Shown one piece after another: positions 29,546-38,242 of a stretch of 64,000 nt of DNA. Source of the DNA: Enterovibrio gelatinilyticus (GTDB lineage Bacteria; Pseudomonadota; Gammaproteobacteria; Enterobacterales; Vibrionaceae); assembly GCF_028683095.1 (NCBI RefSeq), contig NZ_JAJUBC010000024.1:20991-84990 (forward strand). Reading direction: 5' to 3'. Under the pieces are notes generated by a model that did no database searches, was not told where the DNA came from, and worked only from the letters and a program-made list of their open reading frames with translations. Both the position numbers and the translations under genes were made by a program. Position 1 is the stretch's first letter, and the number at the start of each line of letters is the position of its first letter.

Positions 29546-30298
29546 TCAGTCTAGTATCAGCATTTTGGTCGAAATCCCTATCGTCACGACGATCATGGCG
29601 AACTTTATAAGCTGCTTGCCTTTAGATAGCACCAATTTCGCGCCGACTTTCCCCCCAATGACCAGCCCAATGAACATCAGTAAGCCCACATCCCAAATAA
29701 TGCTCCCTTCATAAATAAAATATAACAAGGCAGCTAAGTTACTACAGAAGTTCAGGATTTTAGTTTGTGCGGTCGCTTTAACTAAGTTAAACCCCAGCAG
29801 AAACACCAGGGATATCGCAAAAAATGAGCCAGTACCGGGGCCAAAGAATCCGTCATAGAATCCAATGGCGGTAGCAACAACAAGCGTATAGGCATAAGGC
29901 GATATTTTCTTTTCTTGGTCGACGTCTCCTAGATTGGGTGAGAACAGAAAATACAATGAAAAGCCAATCAGCAAAAACGGAACAATAAGCGATAGGAAAT
30001 CACTATCAACCATGGTTAACACCATTCCGCCGAAAAACGCCCCAAGGAATGTTGTCAGCATCATCCACTTTATTTCACTGAGCTGAATGTCTCCGGTTTT
30101 GATGAAGTGCAAAGACGCTGATAACGTGCCACCGACACCGCCCACTTTGTTGGTTGCTATGGCAGAAACAGGGGGGATTCCGCACATCAACATGGCAGGT
30201 ATCGTGATAAGCCCGCCCCCACCCGCCAACGCATCAATACACCCAGCGACAATAGCCGTCACAAACAAGAAAAACAGGATTTCGTTAGCCAATTCCAT
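29546..30298 (-). CDS. TauE/SafE-family (TSUP) permease
   Basis: A 250-residue inner-membrane protein with about eight helices. The sequence ALAGGGGLITIPAMLMCG near 24-41 and a matching FFGPGTGSFFAI near 152-163 are the paired signature of the TSUP family, which moves sulfite, organosulfonates or related anions. GAGGGGTTGAGCG precedes the ATG. It is convergent with the DUF4157-like gene. The nearest neighbours do not fix its substrate. Confidence 0.92.
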   Translation of the reverse strand: MELANEILFFLFVTAIVAGCIDALAGGGGLITIPAMLMCGIPPVSAIATNKVGGVGGTLSASLHFIKTGDIQLSEIKWMMLTTFLGAFFGGMVLTMVDSDFLSLIVPFLLIGFSLYFLFSPNLGDVDQEKKISPYAYTLVVATAIGFYDGFFGPGTGSFFAISLVFLLGFNLVKATAQTKILNFCSNLAALLYFIYEGSIIWDVGLLMFIGLVIGGKVGAKLVLSKGKQLIKFAMIVVTIGISTKMLILD

Positions 30299-30424
30299 CG
30301 CTCAACCCCTCGGAGATAATCGCATCGCAATGGACAAGGCATTGCCTACATCTTCTTTACTTAATTCACTTACAAACCTCAGTAGACAACAACAGCCAGT
30401 GAATAGGTGACAACGCGAGATAAG

Positions 30425-31069
30425 TTAAAGCACTTGAGTCACACAATGTTTACTTAACGCGTCATAAGCTGTCTGCATATCAACAAGGAAAGCGTCAGAG
30501 CTCTGAAATTCGTCAATCGGATCACCAACAACCACATCGCAATTGAACGGTACAAACATCGCCGTCCCCTTTGGAAGAGACATCCCTAGACCTCTCATGA
30601 CAACGGGAAGAATGGGACATTTATCATGCTCTTTCACTAAATGGTAAATTCCCTTCTTCAATCCACTCATCACTTCTGGCTCACCTCGACTGCCTTCAGG
30701 AAACACCAACAGAATATCGTTGTTACTCAGCGCTCGATGGCACTCATCAAACAACTTTTCCTTATCAGCACCTGAATTCATCCGTTGAATGGGAATAATG
30801 CCAATCACATTGAGTGACAACCAAGAAACAAATCGATTTGATAAAAAGTAATCAGCCGCGGCAACGGGGCGAACTCTGTGAACTTGGCTAATTGGAAACA
30901 AAGCGAGCAAAACCAGCGTATCAAGATGGCTGTTGTGATTCGCCGCAAGCACTGCTGGGCCATTTTGGGGTAGTTTGTCTCTGTTGATAACGTTTAAGCC
31001 AAGTGCTACAAACACCAAAGGCTTCACCACCAACATAACAAACAACACTTTTGGTATTTTTGACAACAT
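30425..31069 (-). CDS. PlsC-family 1-acylglycerol-3-phosphate acyltransferase
   Basis: A 214-residue membrane-associated acyltransferase that would make phosphatidic acid from lysophosphatidic acid. Motif I is NHNSHLDTL (~38-46) and motif III is FPEGSRGE (~122-129). An N-terminal membrane helix (KVLFVMLVVKPLVFVALGL) is present. The ATG at 31069 lies 2 bases after the stop of the CdsA-like gene; a TTG overlapping that stop is possible. It is the third gene of a coupled phospholipid module, giving acylation, activation and head-group transfer in one transcript. Confidence 0.9.
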   Translation of the reverse strand: MLSKIPKVLFVMLVVKPLVFVALGLNVINRDKLPQNGPAVLAANHNSHLDTLVLLALFPISQVHRVRPVAAADYFLSNRFVSWLSLNVIGIIPIQRMNSGADKEKLFDECHRALSNNDILLVFPEGSRGEPEVMSGLKKGIYHLVKEHDKCPILPVVMRGLGMSLPKGTAMFVPFNCDVVVGDPIDEFQSSDAFLVDMQTAYDALSKHCVTQVL

Positions 31070-31071
31070 AA

Positions 31072-32004
31072 TCAATAATATAAATAGTAAATATAATGAA
31101 AGAACAACGGCGCTGTGAACATCAAACTATCAACGCGATCGAGGATTCCACCATGACCAGGAATCAGATGACCTGTATCTTTAATTTTCAGGTCTCGCTT
31201 TACCGAGGAAATCACCAAGTCCCCAATAAACCCGCTCACTGAAATAATGAGTCCTGCGACCATTCCTTCCAATGGCGTGAGGGGTGTTAAGTAAGGAGCA
31301 GCAAAATATGACAGAATGACAACCGTCACACCTCCCCCAATAAATCCTCCCCACGTTTTGTTCGGGCTCACTTTCGGGATGATTTTCCGCTTGCCAAAAC
31401 ATTTACCGCTCACGTATTGGCTCACATCATTGAGCTGGGTGAATATCAGCAAGAAAAGTAACATTCCAAGTGATCCCGCATCCGGGTTTTTACTCGGAAG
31501 AACCAACAAATATGCCATGTGACTAAGGCAAAACACCGTCAGCATCATTGACCAATGAATCACACCCGCTGATCGTATAAATCCATTTGTATCACCAATT
31601 AACACCGCGACCATTGGCAGATAGAGAAACATGTAGACAGGAATAAAGATGATAAACATCCCGTACCATTCAATGGATAACCAGTAATAGTGAAGCGGGA
31701 TGGAAAGGTAGGCCCAAAAAATAACTCTGCGGTCGGCTAAGCGTATTGGCACGATTGAAAGAAACTCTTTCAACGCCATAAAACTCAGAAAACCAAAGAA
31801 GACGATGGTGTACTGAAGAGGAAGGAAGAGCGCAACGAAGACGATGCCCACCATCCACCACCAAGATCGAATCCTCAGCTTTAATTCAAGAAAATCTCCA
31901 TCGGGAGTGGTGCGCGACTTCCAAAGATACACTGCGGTGCCCGCAACTAGCGCAGCAAAAACAGAGACCATCACATGCTGAGAGTGGGGAAGAATCGTTG
32001 TCAT
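31072..32004 (-). CDS. Phosphatidate cytidylyltransferase (CdsA/YnbB-like)
   Basis: A 310-residue enzyme that would convert phosphatidic acid plus CTP into CDP-diacylglycerol. It has about eight membrane helices and a complete CdsA signature near the C terminus: SSVKRDLKIKDTGHLIPGHG followed by GILDRVDS. A second conserved block is SPNKTWGGFIGG (~216). It overlaps the CDP-alcohol phosphotransferase gene by 4 bases (ATGA). The order resembles enteric ynbA-ynbB, where the CdsA paralog sits beside a CDP-alcohol phosphotransferase. A housekeeping cdsA would be expected elsewhere. Confidence 0.92.
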   Translation of the reverse strand: MTTILPHSQHVMVSVFAALVAGTAVYLWKSRTTPDGDFLELKLRIRSWWWMVGIVFVALFLPLQYTIVFFGFLSFMALKEFLSIVPIRLADRRVIFWAYLSIPLHYYWLSIEWYGMFIIFIPVYMFLYLPMVAVLIGDTNGFIRSAGVIHWSMMLTVFCLSHMAYLLVLPSKNPDAGSLGMLLFLLIFTQLNDVSQYVSGKCFGKRKIIPKVSPNKTWGGFIGGGVTVVILSYFAAPYLTPLTPLEGMVAGLIISVSGFIGDLVISSVKRDLKIKDTGHLIPGHGGILDRVDSLMFTAPLFFHYIYYLYY

Positions 32005-32687
32005 AACTTTTCCTCTCCCTTCAACGCTGTATTTTCCACATCACGATAGATGAACACCAAACGTCGCCAGCATGTCGCCAAGCTCCCTAGCAAAATAACA
32101 ACCAACGCTAAATCAATGATATTGAAAGGAAGGCCGATAGAAAAACCAGTCAAATTTTGAAGAAAAAGCACCACGAGCGCACCCGTTAAAAGAGCCATCC
32201 TATGTTGCTTAGCCATGGGGCCGCGAAAGTCAGCCTTTGTCCCCATACTCACGCCTAGTACCCTAATATACGCGGTCAGAACAGCAACGAGGGCACATGC
32301 CCATGCCAAGTACATTCCACCTTCATACTGAGTTGTGAAACCCACGCCGATGATAAGTAAAGGGTCAGCAATACGGTCAGGTACATCATTGAACAATTCA
32401 CCTGATGGCGTACTCTTGCCGCCTTCAATGGCTACCATGCCATCAAACAAATTACAAAGCAGACGACTTTGAATACAAAGGGCAGTGACAAGTAAAAGAG
32501 AGATTGAACCCAAAAAATGGTACGCGAGCATGGCTGCAAAACCCAATGCAGCAAAAACAATACTCATCAACGAAATCTGATTGGGCGTGATATCACGGTT
32601 GTTTATCCATACAGCGATGCGTTGCGTAAGCGCATTTTTTCGCACGGCTAGAGGACGACGACTTGCGTCATTGAATTGTGGGGCCAT
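32001..32687 (-). CDS. CDP-alcohol phosphatidyltransferase family protein (YnbA-like)
   Basis: A 228-residue membrane enzyme that transfers a phosphatidyl group from CDP-diacylglycerol to an alcohol. About six helices are visible. The catalytic motif appears as DGMVAIEGG then SGELFNDVPDR (residues ~78-101), which keeps the D-G-x2-A and G-x3-D-x3-D pattern, although the usual Arg after Ala is replaced by Ile. The alcohol acceptor cannot be read from sequence. The ATG at 32687 is taken as start, with a TTG 4 codons upstream as alternative. It heads the three-gene module. Confidence 0.88.
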   Translation of the reverse strand: MAPQFNDASRRPLAVRKNALTQRIAVWINNRDITPNQISLMSIVFAALGFAAMLAYHFLGSISLLLVTALCIQSRLLCNLFDGMVAIEGGKSTPSGELFNDVPDRIADPLLIIGVGFTTQYEGGMYLAWACALVAVLTAYIRVLGVSMGTKADFRGPMAKQHRMALLTGALVVLFLQNLTGFSIGLPFNIIDLALVVILLGSLATCWRRLVFIYRDVENTALKGEEKL

Positions 32688-32699
32688 CCTTGCTCTCAA

Positions 32700-33211
32700 T
32701 AAAATCCATATATTAAAAGCTATCTTAACGTTACATCTTTATTTCATATACTGAGTTAACGGCGTTTTCTCATACAATGTCAAAAATGCGAATCAAACAT
32801 ATATTCCATTGTAACTTCATGATTAAATTATATTTAATCATGAGTATCAACCGATGGGACATGCTCGGACACACGGATAGCATCAAACCCACGTATTTTT
32901 GTCTTTTCGCATAGTACAACGACGAGCAATTATAGGGGATCCCCGAAGGCTCTCCTCCTGCATTCCCCCACCTTTTCAGCCATGTAACCAAATGGAGTCA
33001 TGGCTTGCAGCAAGTTCGGGATTGAGCCTAGAAACACAAATCCATTGAAACTGACTAGATGGTGACTTTCTCAGAGTATATGTCCCCGTTGTTGGCAAAT
33101 TGTTGGAAAATAATTTCAGCCACATCAATATGAATATCAATAGAGTCTCATATGGTGGGTGTGGATATTCGCAAACTTAAAAATAATCGGAAAACAAGTT
33201 TCATCCATAAT
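32700..33211. other. Long region upstream of cqsA, no gene seen
   Basis: About 510 A/T-rich bases between the lipid module and the cqsA leader. It must contain both promoters. No open frame with a ribosome site or family match is seen. A short near-palindrome of AT-rich sequence lies at 32820-32840. Confidence 0.5.
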
Positions 33212-33312
33212 ATCCATATATTCGGGCAATATATGGATGCCTCTTATTTCTCTCCGCGGTATCTCTAAGTTGCTCTTGATAATAAACGCGCCGAATTCGG
33301 CGTTTTTCTTTA
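33212..33312 (+). ncRNA. Candidate structured leader or small RNA ending in a terminator, upstream of cqsA
   Basis: A perfect 11-bp hairpin (ATCCATATATT / AATATATGGAT, loop CGGGC) at 33212-33238 is followed at 33289-33307 by a terminator: CGCCG-AATT-CGGCG then TTTTTCTTT. The terminator ends 20 bases before the cqsA ATG, and there is no upstream plus-strand gene that it could serve. It is therefore either the end of a small RNA or an attenuator in the cqsA leader. The 5' end of the transcript is unknown. The boundaries given cover only the two visible structures. Confidence 0.5.
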
Positions 33313-33331
33313 ACAGGACGAGGCTAGGCCT

Positions 33332-34516
33332 ATGGAACATAAATCTAAAATGAGAAAAAAGCTTCCTTCTTTCGTCGATGCGCGTTTGAATTCGTTTCTA
33401 CGTGATATGACTGAACCATATGAAAATGGTCGCCCATTACCCGTCAGCAGTCGACCGGGAAAAGGTGCGGTGATCATGCAAAGTAATGACTATTTGTCGT
33501 TGAGTCTTGATAGCCATATTCAGAAAGCGCATTTGGACGCCATTTCTGCGTCGAATGAAAATGTGGTGATGTCTGCTGTTTTTCTTCAGGATGAGGATCA
33601 TAAACCGGACTTCGAAAAGCGTCTGGCGGAGTTTGTGGGGTTGGAGAGTTGTGTACTCTCTCAATCTGGATGGTCGGCGAATATCGGCTTATTGCAAACC
33701 ATCTGTGAGCCGAACACATGCGTATATGTCGATTTCTTTGCGCACATGTCACTATGGGAAGGCGCCCGGATTGCGGGGGCACGGATTATTCCTTTTATTC
33801 ACAATAGCGTATCAAACCTTAAACGACAAATTAAAAAAAATGGCCCTGGTATTATATTGATTGACTCGGTGTACAGCACGATCGGTACCATCGCACCGCT
33901 TCGAGCCATCTACGAAGTGGCTCAGGAGTTTGATTGTGCGTTGGTGGTTGATGAATCGCATTCGCTTGGCACCCATGGGCCAGATGGCTCGGGCCTAATT
34001 AATGAAATGGAAGTGCGAGATCAAGTCGACTTTGTTACGACCAGTCTTGCAAAGGCGTTTGCTTATCGAGCTGGGGCAGTACTTGGTCCAGCGAGCCTTA
34101 TCAAAGCATTACCGTTTGTGTCGTTCCCTGCGATATTCAGTTCCACTGTACTACCGCAGGAGGTCGCAAGGCTTGATGCGACATTGGACGTGATAAAAAA
34201 GGGCGATGAGAAGCGAAAGCGCTTGTTTGAAATATCGGATGTGCTGCGCATGGGTCTTCGTGATATCGGCTTTAAAATCCGTAGTGAATCCCAAATTATT
34301 TCTCTGGAGTGTGGTGATGAGAAAAACACAGAACATGTGAGGGACTTTTTAGAAAGCAACGGTGTGTTCGGTGCGGTTTTCTGTGCACCGGCAACCGCAA
34401 AGAACAAAGCATTGATCCGGTTTTCCTTGAATGCAGATATGAGCTATCGGGAGGTAGATCATGTGCTGACAGTTTGTCAGGCTGCTTATGAAAATTCTGA
34501 TCTCACCATCCATTGA
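33332..34516 (+). CDS. cqsA: CqsA, alpha-hydroxyketone (CAI-1-type) autoinducer synthase
   Basis: CqsA is a PLP-dependent acyl-CoA:amino-acid condensing enzyme that makes the precursor of CAI-1, a quorum signal in Vibrio. The 394-residue product matches the known family in length and motifs: LQSNDYLSL-like QSNDYLSLSLD (~49), VLSQSGWSANIGLLQTICEP (~109), VDFFAHMSLWEGAR (~132), LVVDESHSLGTHGP (~208) and the PLP Lys in TSLAKAFAYRAGA (~237). It is convergent with the receptor gene cqsS across a shared terminator. The leader has its own terminator-like structure, suggesting post-initiation control. Confidence 0.96.
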   Translation: MEHKSKMRKKLPSFVDARLNSFLRDMTEPYENGRPLPVSSRPGKGAVIMQSNDYLSLSLDSHIQKAHLDAISASNENVVMSAVFLQDEDHKPDFEKRLAEFVGLESCVLSQSGWSANIGLLQTICEPNTCVYVDFFAHMSLWEGARIAGARIIPFIHNSVSNLKRQIKKNGPGIILIDSVYSTIGTIAPLRAIYEVAQEFDCALVVDESHSLGTHGPDGSGLINEMEVRDQVDFVTTSLAKAFAYRAGAVLGPASLIKALPFVSFPAIFSSTVLPQEVARLDATLDVIKKGDEKRKRLFEISDVLRMGLRDIGFKIRSESQIISLECGDEKNTEHVRDFLESNGVFGAVFCAPATAKNKALIRFSLNADMSYREVDHVLTVCQAAYENSDLTIH

Positions 34517-34547
34517 AGTAAGGCTTGGTAAATCATGTATGGATAAG

Positions 34548-34572
34548 AAGCTCTGCAATGGCAGAGCTTTTT
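34548..34572. terminator. Bidirectional terminator between cqsA and cqsS
   Basis: A 9-bp stem AAGCTCTGC / GCAGAGCTT with an AATG loop is followed by TTT on the plus strand. It overlaps the cqsS stop codon by 2 bases, so both converging genes share it. Confidence 0.8.
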
Positions 34573-36631
34573 ATGAAAGCCAGGTCGTTATTTTGTCTCT
34601 CAATTGCTGCTGCTCGGAAGGTTTGATAATGAAGTCTGTCATGCCTGAGGATGTGATTTTTTCAAGAGTGGGTCGAGAATTGTCACCTGTGTGAGCAATA
34701 ATAGGGACATCAGCATAAGCTTGGAGTGAAGAGCGAATACGACGCGAAGTTTCCAGCCCATCCATCACAGGCATTTCGATATCCATCAGAATCAAATCCA
34801 CATTCTGTTTATCTTGTTTAAGCATCGCTATTGCCTTGTCACCATTGGCGCATTGAATAACGTTAAACCCCTGTTTTTCTAAAATGATAGAAGTCATTTG
34901 GCGGAGTGACTCACTGTCATCCACTACCATAATGGTTTGTGTCTCGGTATTGCTTGGGGTTTGTGCACGCTTGTTGGGTATTGAAGCATCTACGGAGTCG
35001 AAAAATAACTGCTCAATCACCATTGTGGTATTCAAGCGCCATGCTAGCCCTTCAATCCATGTTGGGTTGTACACAGCATGCGATTGATGGCAAGTCGATG
35101 AACTGTTGTGCAGGTATATGATTTTTGCTTCAGTGAACGAAAGTATAGGTTCAAGATGGCCGAGCACATCCCCATTTGTCCCTACACTCTCCAAATCGAC
35201 AATGATGACATCGTATTCAAAATCAAACTCGGGCTTCTTCAGAACGTGCAGCACATCGATAGTTTGCAGTTTGAAGCCCATTTTTTTGCTGATTTTCGTC
35301 GTACGCTGGACCAAATCAACGTCATCGGTCACCATCAGCATCGATTTAAGCTTGATCAGGTTGTGTTTGATATCTTGAGCAATTGAGGAGTCAAATGAGG
35401 GGAAAGCGAGAGTGAACGCAGTCCACTCCCCGACCTTAGAATCGCAACTGATTTCGCCACCGAAGGAACGCATGACTTTTCGGCAGAATGGCAATCCCAG
35501 TCCATAATTTCCGGTTCTTCCTGTGGTGTAAAAATCCTCGAAAATCAGGTTAATAATATCACTGGGTATTCCCTGACCATTGTCACGAACAATGATTCGA
35601 TTTTCCCGATCACCGACTTCAACCATCACCTCTATCGCAAAATTTTCTCCGATTCGATGATGAAAAGCGTTTTTAAACAGGTTATAGATAACGTACTTCA
35701 GCAGGGTATCGCTGCCGAGAAAATCAAAGGTGTCGGTGTTTCTAATCGTTATCGCTGTTTTGTCTGTGTTGCTCCTGAAACCAAAACTATCGACAGCATA
35801 TTGCAGCACATTTTTGACGGCGTGCTTTTTAAACGTTGAGCGGGAAACGCGGTTTTCATCAATGGACGTCAGCAGAAGATCGATGGTTTCATTACCGGCA
35901 CGAATGATGTTCATCGCGTCGTCACTGATCTCACGGAGTAATAAAACGTCTTCTTCGCGAAGTTGATAAACCCGATTGTTGCTGTCCTTAGGATCCGGAA
36001 TCGTCAAACGTATTAAATCAATGGAAGAGCAAAGACCACTGAGCGGGTTTCGCATTTCGTGAGCAATACCAGCACCAAAAACTTTAGCAATCGATACTTT
36101 GGTTTCATGCTCTTGTTGATTGCGAAAGAAAAATAAATTCCCGAAAACGTAGATGAAAAGGAACACTGGCATGTAGGTCCAATCCATCGAGAATGCTAGG
36201 TGATACCCCTTCTCAGCCCAGGCACAGATCGTTGCCATGGTAATACCTGCCAATGTTTGAGCAAACATGACCCAAGTAATATGTACCAGTAATATGTGAA
36301 GGAAAATTGCGGCCATAAAGGAAAGTAGCCAAACGGTGGACCAATTGTTCATCAGTAGCATATAGAAGAAAAAGAAGGGAAGAACAATGGAAATGGCGAT
36401 TTGATAGAACCAGTGCATACGTTCTTTCAAAACGGGACTTAGCTTGTTTCTTACTAATACAATGACAAAAAACAAGCAACAAAGAAGTCGAAGAGGCAAG
36501 TTTTCATAAGCTTGAGGATATATATATTGCCAAATGAAATAGTAAGCCGGAAAGCCAATTAGTCCCATCCAGCTCACGAGCGTCAGGTTTGGTTCAGCGT
36601 ATTGATAAACTTTGCGAAATGCCGCTTCCAT
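34571..36631 (-). CDS. cqsS: CqsS, hybrid sensor kinase for CAI-1
   Basis: CqsS is an inner-membrane receptor that switches between kinase and phosphatase on CAI-1 binding and feeds the LuxU-LuxO relay. The first ~180 residues hold six membrane helices and the conserved start VYQYAEPNLTLVSWMG. The kinase part has the His box FGAGIAHEMRNPLSG (~195), NLFKNAFHH, DNGQGIP and YGLGLPFC. The receiver (~570-686) has VVDDSES, the phospho-Asp in LILMDIEMP and Lys in IIKPSE. The ATG at 36631 gives 686 residues, the length I recall for V. cholerae CqsS; a TTG at 36691 lies inside a repeat and is unlikely. Confidence 0.94.
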   Translation of the reverse strand: MEAAFRKVYQYAEPNLTLVSWMGLIGFPAYYFIWQYIYPQAYENLPLRLLCCLFFVIVLVRNKLSPVLKERMHWFYQIAISIVLPFFFFYMLLMNNWSTVWLLSFMAAIFLHILLVHITWVMFAQTLAGITMATICAWAEKGYHLAFSMDWTYMPVFLFIYVFGNLFFFRNQQEHETKVSIAKVFGAGIAHEMRNPLSGLCSSIDLIRLTIPDPKDSNNRVYQLREEDVLLLREISDDAMNIIRAGNETIDLLLTSIDENRVSRSTFKKHAVKNVLQYAVDSFGFRSNTDKTAITIRNTDTFDFLGSDTLLKYVIYNLFKNAFHHRIGENFAIEVMVEVGDRENRIIVRDNGQGIPSDIINLIFEDFYTTGRTGNYGLGLPFCRKVMRSFGGEISCDSKVGEWTAFTLAFPSFDSSIAQDIKHNLIKLKSMLMVTDDVDLVQRTTKISKKMGFKLQTIDVLHVLKKPEFDFEYDVIIVDLESVGTNGDVLGHLEPILSFTEAKIIYLHNSSSTCHQSHAVYNPTWIEGLAWRLNTTMVIEQLFFDSVDASIPNKRAQTPSNTETQTIMVVDDSESLRQMTSIILEKQGFNVIQCANGDKAIAMLKQDKQNVDLILMDIEMPVMDGLETSRRIRSSLQAYADVPIIAHTGDNSRPTLEKITSSGMTDFIIKPSEQQQLRDKITTWLS

Positions 36632-36678
36632 GCTTTTGATAAAATTCTGCCATAGTTCAATGTTAACAGCCAAAGGTC

Positions 36679-36944
36679 TATACCCAATCAACCTGGAGAT
36701 GCTCGATTTCAGAGGTCAACAGTGCGTTCAGTTCAAGGCAAATTCTTGTAGGAATAGTCATTCTATTTCACAGGAATTTAACGATGAAGTCGACGCACTG
36801 AGGGCCTCCCTTCGGGCGAGTTTACTGACGCCATGCTCGGTGTTATCCCTTTTTGATGGAGACCACTACATCGGCAAAGGGATGCCTAGATCATAACGTC
36901 AGTAAACCTCGCTGAATCCTGCATCTTCAGGTTGTTTGGGTATA
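36679..36944. repeat. MITE-like repeat, longest copy (266 bp)
   Basis: The left end starts TATACCCAATCAACCTG; the right end, read on the minus strand, starts TATACCCAAACAACCTG. The inverted ends continue as AGATGC and then a GATTTCAG / GATTCAG block. Inside there is a second inverted repeat, GCGAGTTTACTGACG near 36818 against CGTCAGTAAACCTCGC near 36897. No transposase is encoded. The left half is shared with the copy at 8251-8359. It begins 48 bases upstream of the cqsS ATG and may carry or disturb its promoter. Confidence 0.75.
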
Positions 36945-37408
36945 TCTTGCGTATTTTGCCCATCGAAGTGAATGGATCTAGCCAAAATGAATATATTAAT
37001 TAATGCTCTGGCGTATATTTCATGGCACTCCAGTTTCGAACGCACATATTATCATTAATAGACTAAGAAAAATGAGTGTTCATATTCATATTGATAATCA
37101 AAAAATGACCATGCCTACAATCGATTCATAAGACAGACTTTATACAAACAGTCGCTATAGTGATGTCTTATTATTTGTACAAGTATCACGTTTGTATCTT
37201 AGCAAACGAAATTGAGTATCGCGGGAGGGGTGAGAGCAGAAAAATAAAGCGCAAACCATTCTGGGTCAAGGTGTAAATAAATAGTGTAACAATGGCCTAT
37301 TTCGAAGCGATAAATGACAACTAAGAAATAGACCATAACAACAACTGGCTGCAATCACATGTGATTGCAGAGACTTATACTGCAAGCATCAATATCATTT
37401 GAAATCTA
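36945..37408. other. Intergenic stretch with two inverted repeats
   Basis: About 460 bases after the MITE-like element. A near-perfect inverted pair TGGCCTATTTC / GAAATAGACCA spans about 37290-37335, and a perfect 22-bp palindrome follows at 37349-37370. No gene is visible. Confidence 0.5.
37349..37370. promoter_or_regulatory. Perfect 22-bp palindrome downstream of the SDR gene
   Basis: The half-site CTGCAATCACA is repeated exactly in reverse complement with no spacer. It lies 39 bases beyond the stop of the minus-strand SDR gene and has no T run. It may be a transcript-end hairpin or a protein-binding site; the core TCACATGTGA resembles CRP-type half-sites but with the wrong spacing. Confidence 0.45.
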
Positions 37409-38128
37409 TTATGGCTGCTGGCGGGTTGCCGCAATCACGATTTCACGTACACACACATTCTGAGGTTGGTTGTATGCGTAAGTTACTGCATTCGCGATAT
37501 CGTCAGCCGCTAGAATACCGCCCATGTCTTCTTTCCAGCTTTCGTAACCCGCTTTGATATCGTCGCTGGTAGTGTGAGAAAGCAATTCGGTTTCTACTGC
37601 GCCAGGGGCGATAGTAATCACACGTACGTTTGCTGCGGCCACTTCTTCACGCACATTTTCAGAAATCGCGTGTACCGCGAATTTTGTGCCGCAATATGCT
37701 GCATGGTTCGGGAAGGTTTTACGACCAGCCACAGAACTGATGTTGATGATGGTGCCACTGTTACGCGCAATCATAGGGGCAAGCACGGCTTGCATGCCAT
37801 TCATTAAGCCCATCACGTTGACGTTGAACATGTTTTGCCATTCAGCAGCATCTTGCGTTGCCATGTCACCCAGCAACATCACCCCAGCGTTGTTAACGAG
37901 TAAATCGGCTTCACCGTACATCGCTTCTGCCGCAGCAACCGCTTCATCAAAAGAGGCCTTCTCCGTGATATCGACTTTCTTGCACAGAGTGTTAGGTAGA
38001 TTAAGTGCTTCTAAACGATCAACACGACGCGCAAGCAACAACAACGGGTGGCCTTGTGCTGATAATTGTTTTGCGATGGCTTCGCCAATGCCTGAGCTTG
38101 CACCTGTGATAACAGCTAACTTTTTCAT
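37409..38128 (-). CDS. SDR-family NAD(P)-dependent oxidoreductase
   Basis: A 239-residue classical short-chain dehydrogenase. The cofactor motif TGASSGIG lies at ~9-16, NNAG at ~80-83, and the catalytic Ser-Tyr-Lys in ISSVAG (~131) and YCGTK (~147-151). The N-terminal motif suggests NADP preference but does not prove it. Its substrate is unknown. AGGTAGAAC precedes the ATG. It is divergent from a LysR regulator across 114 bases, which is the usual layout for a LysR-controlled gene. Confidence 0.93.
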   Translation of the reverse strand: MKKLAVITGASSGIGEAIAKQLSAQGHPLLLLARRVDRLEALNLPNTLCKKVDITEKASFDEAVAAAEAMYGEADLLVNNAGVMLLGDMATQDAAEWQNMFNVNVMGLMNGMQAVLAPMIARNSGTIINISSVAGRKTFPNHAAYCGTKFAVHAISENVREEVAAANVRVITIAPGAVETELLSHTTSDDIKAGYESWKEDMGGILAADDIANAVTYAYNQPQNVCVREIVIAATRQQP

Positions 38129-38242
38129 GTTCTACCTCGATTGGACTGTTTGTTTTTTTATTAAGTGTTTCTTATTGAGGCTGCATTCTAAATAAGTCAT
38201 GATTGTTGATATATATGTCACAATAAAACTCAGTGTTACGCT

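Noticed and set aside
36612..36896. Plus-strand 94-codon frame through the MITE-like element
   Set aside because: A related peptide appears on the minus strand at 8155-8397 only because both frames cross the same repeat; there is no ribosome site.
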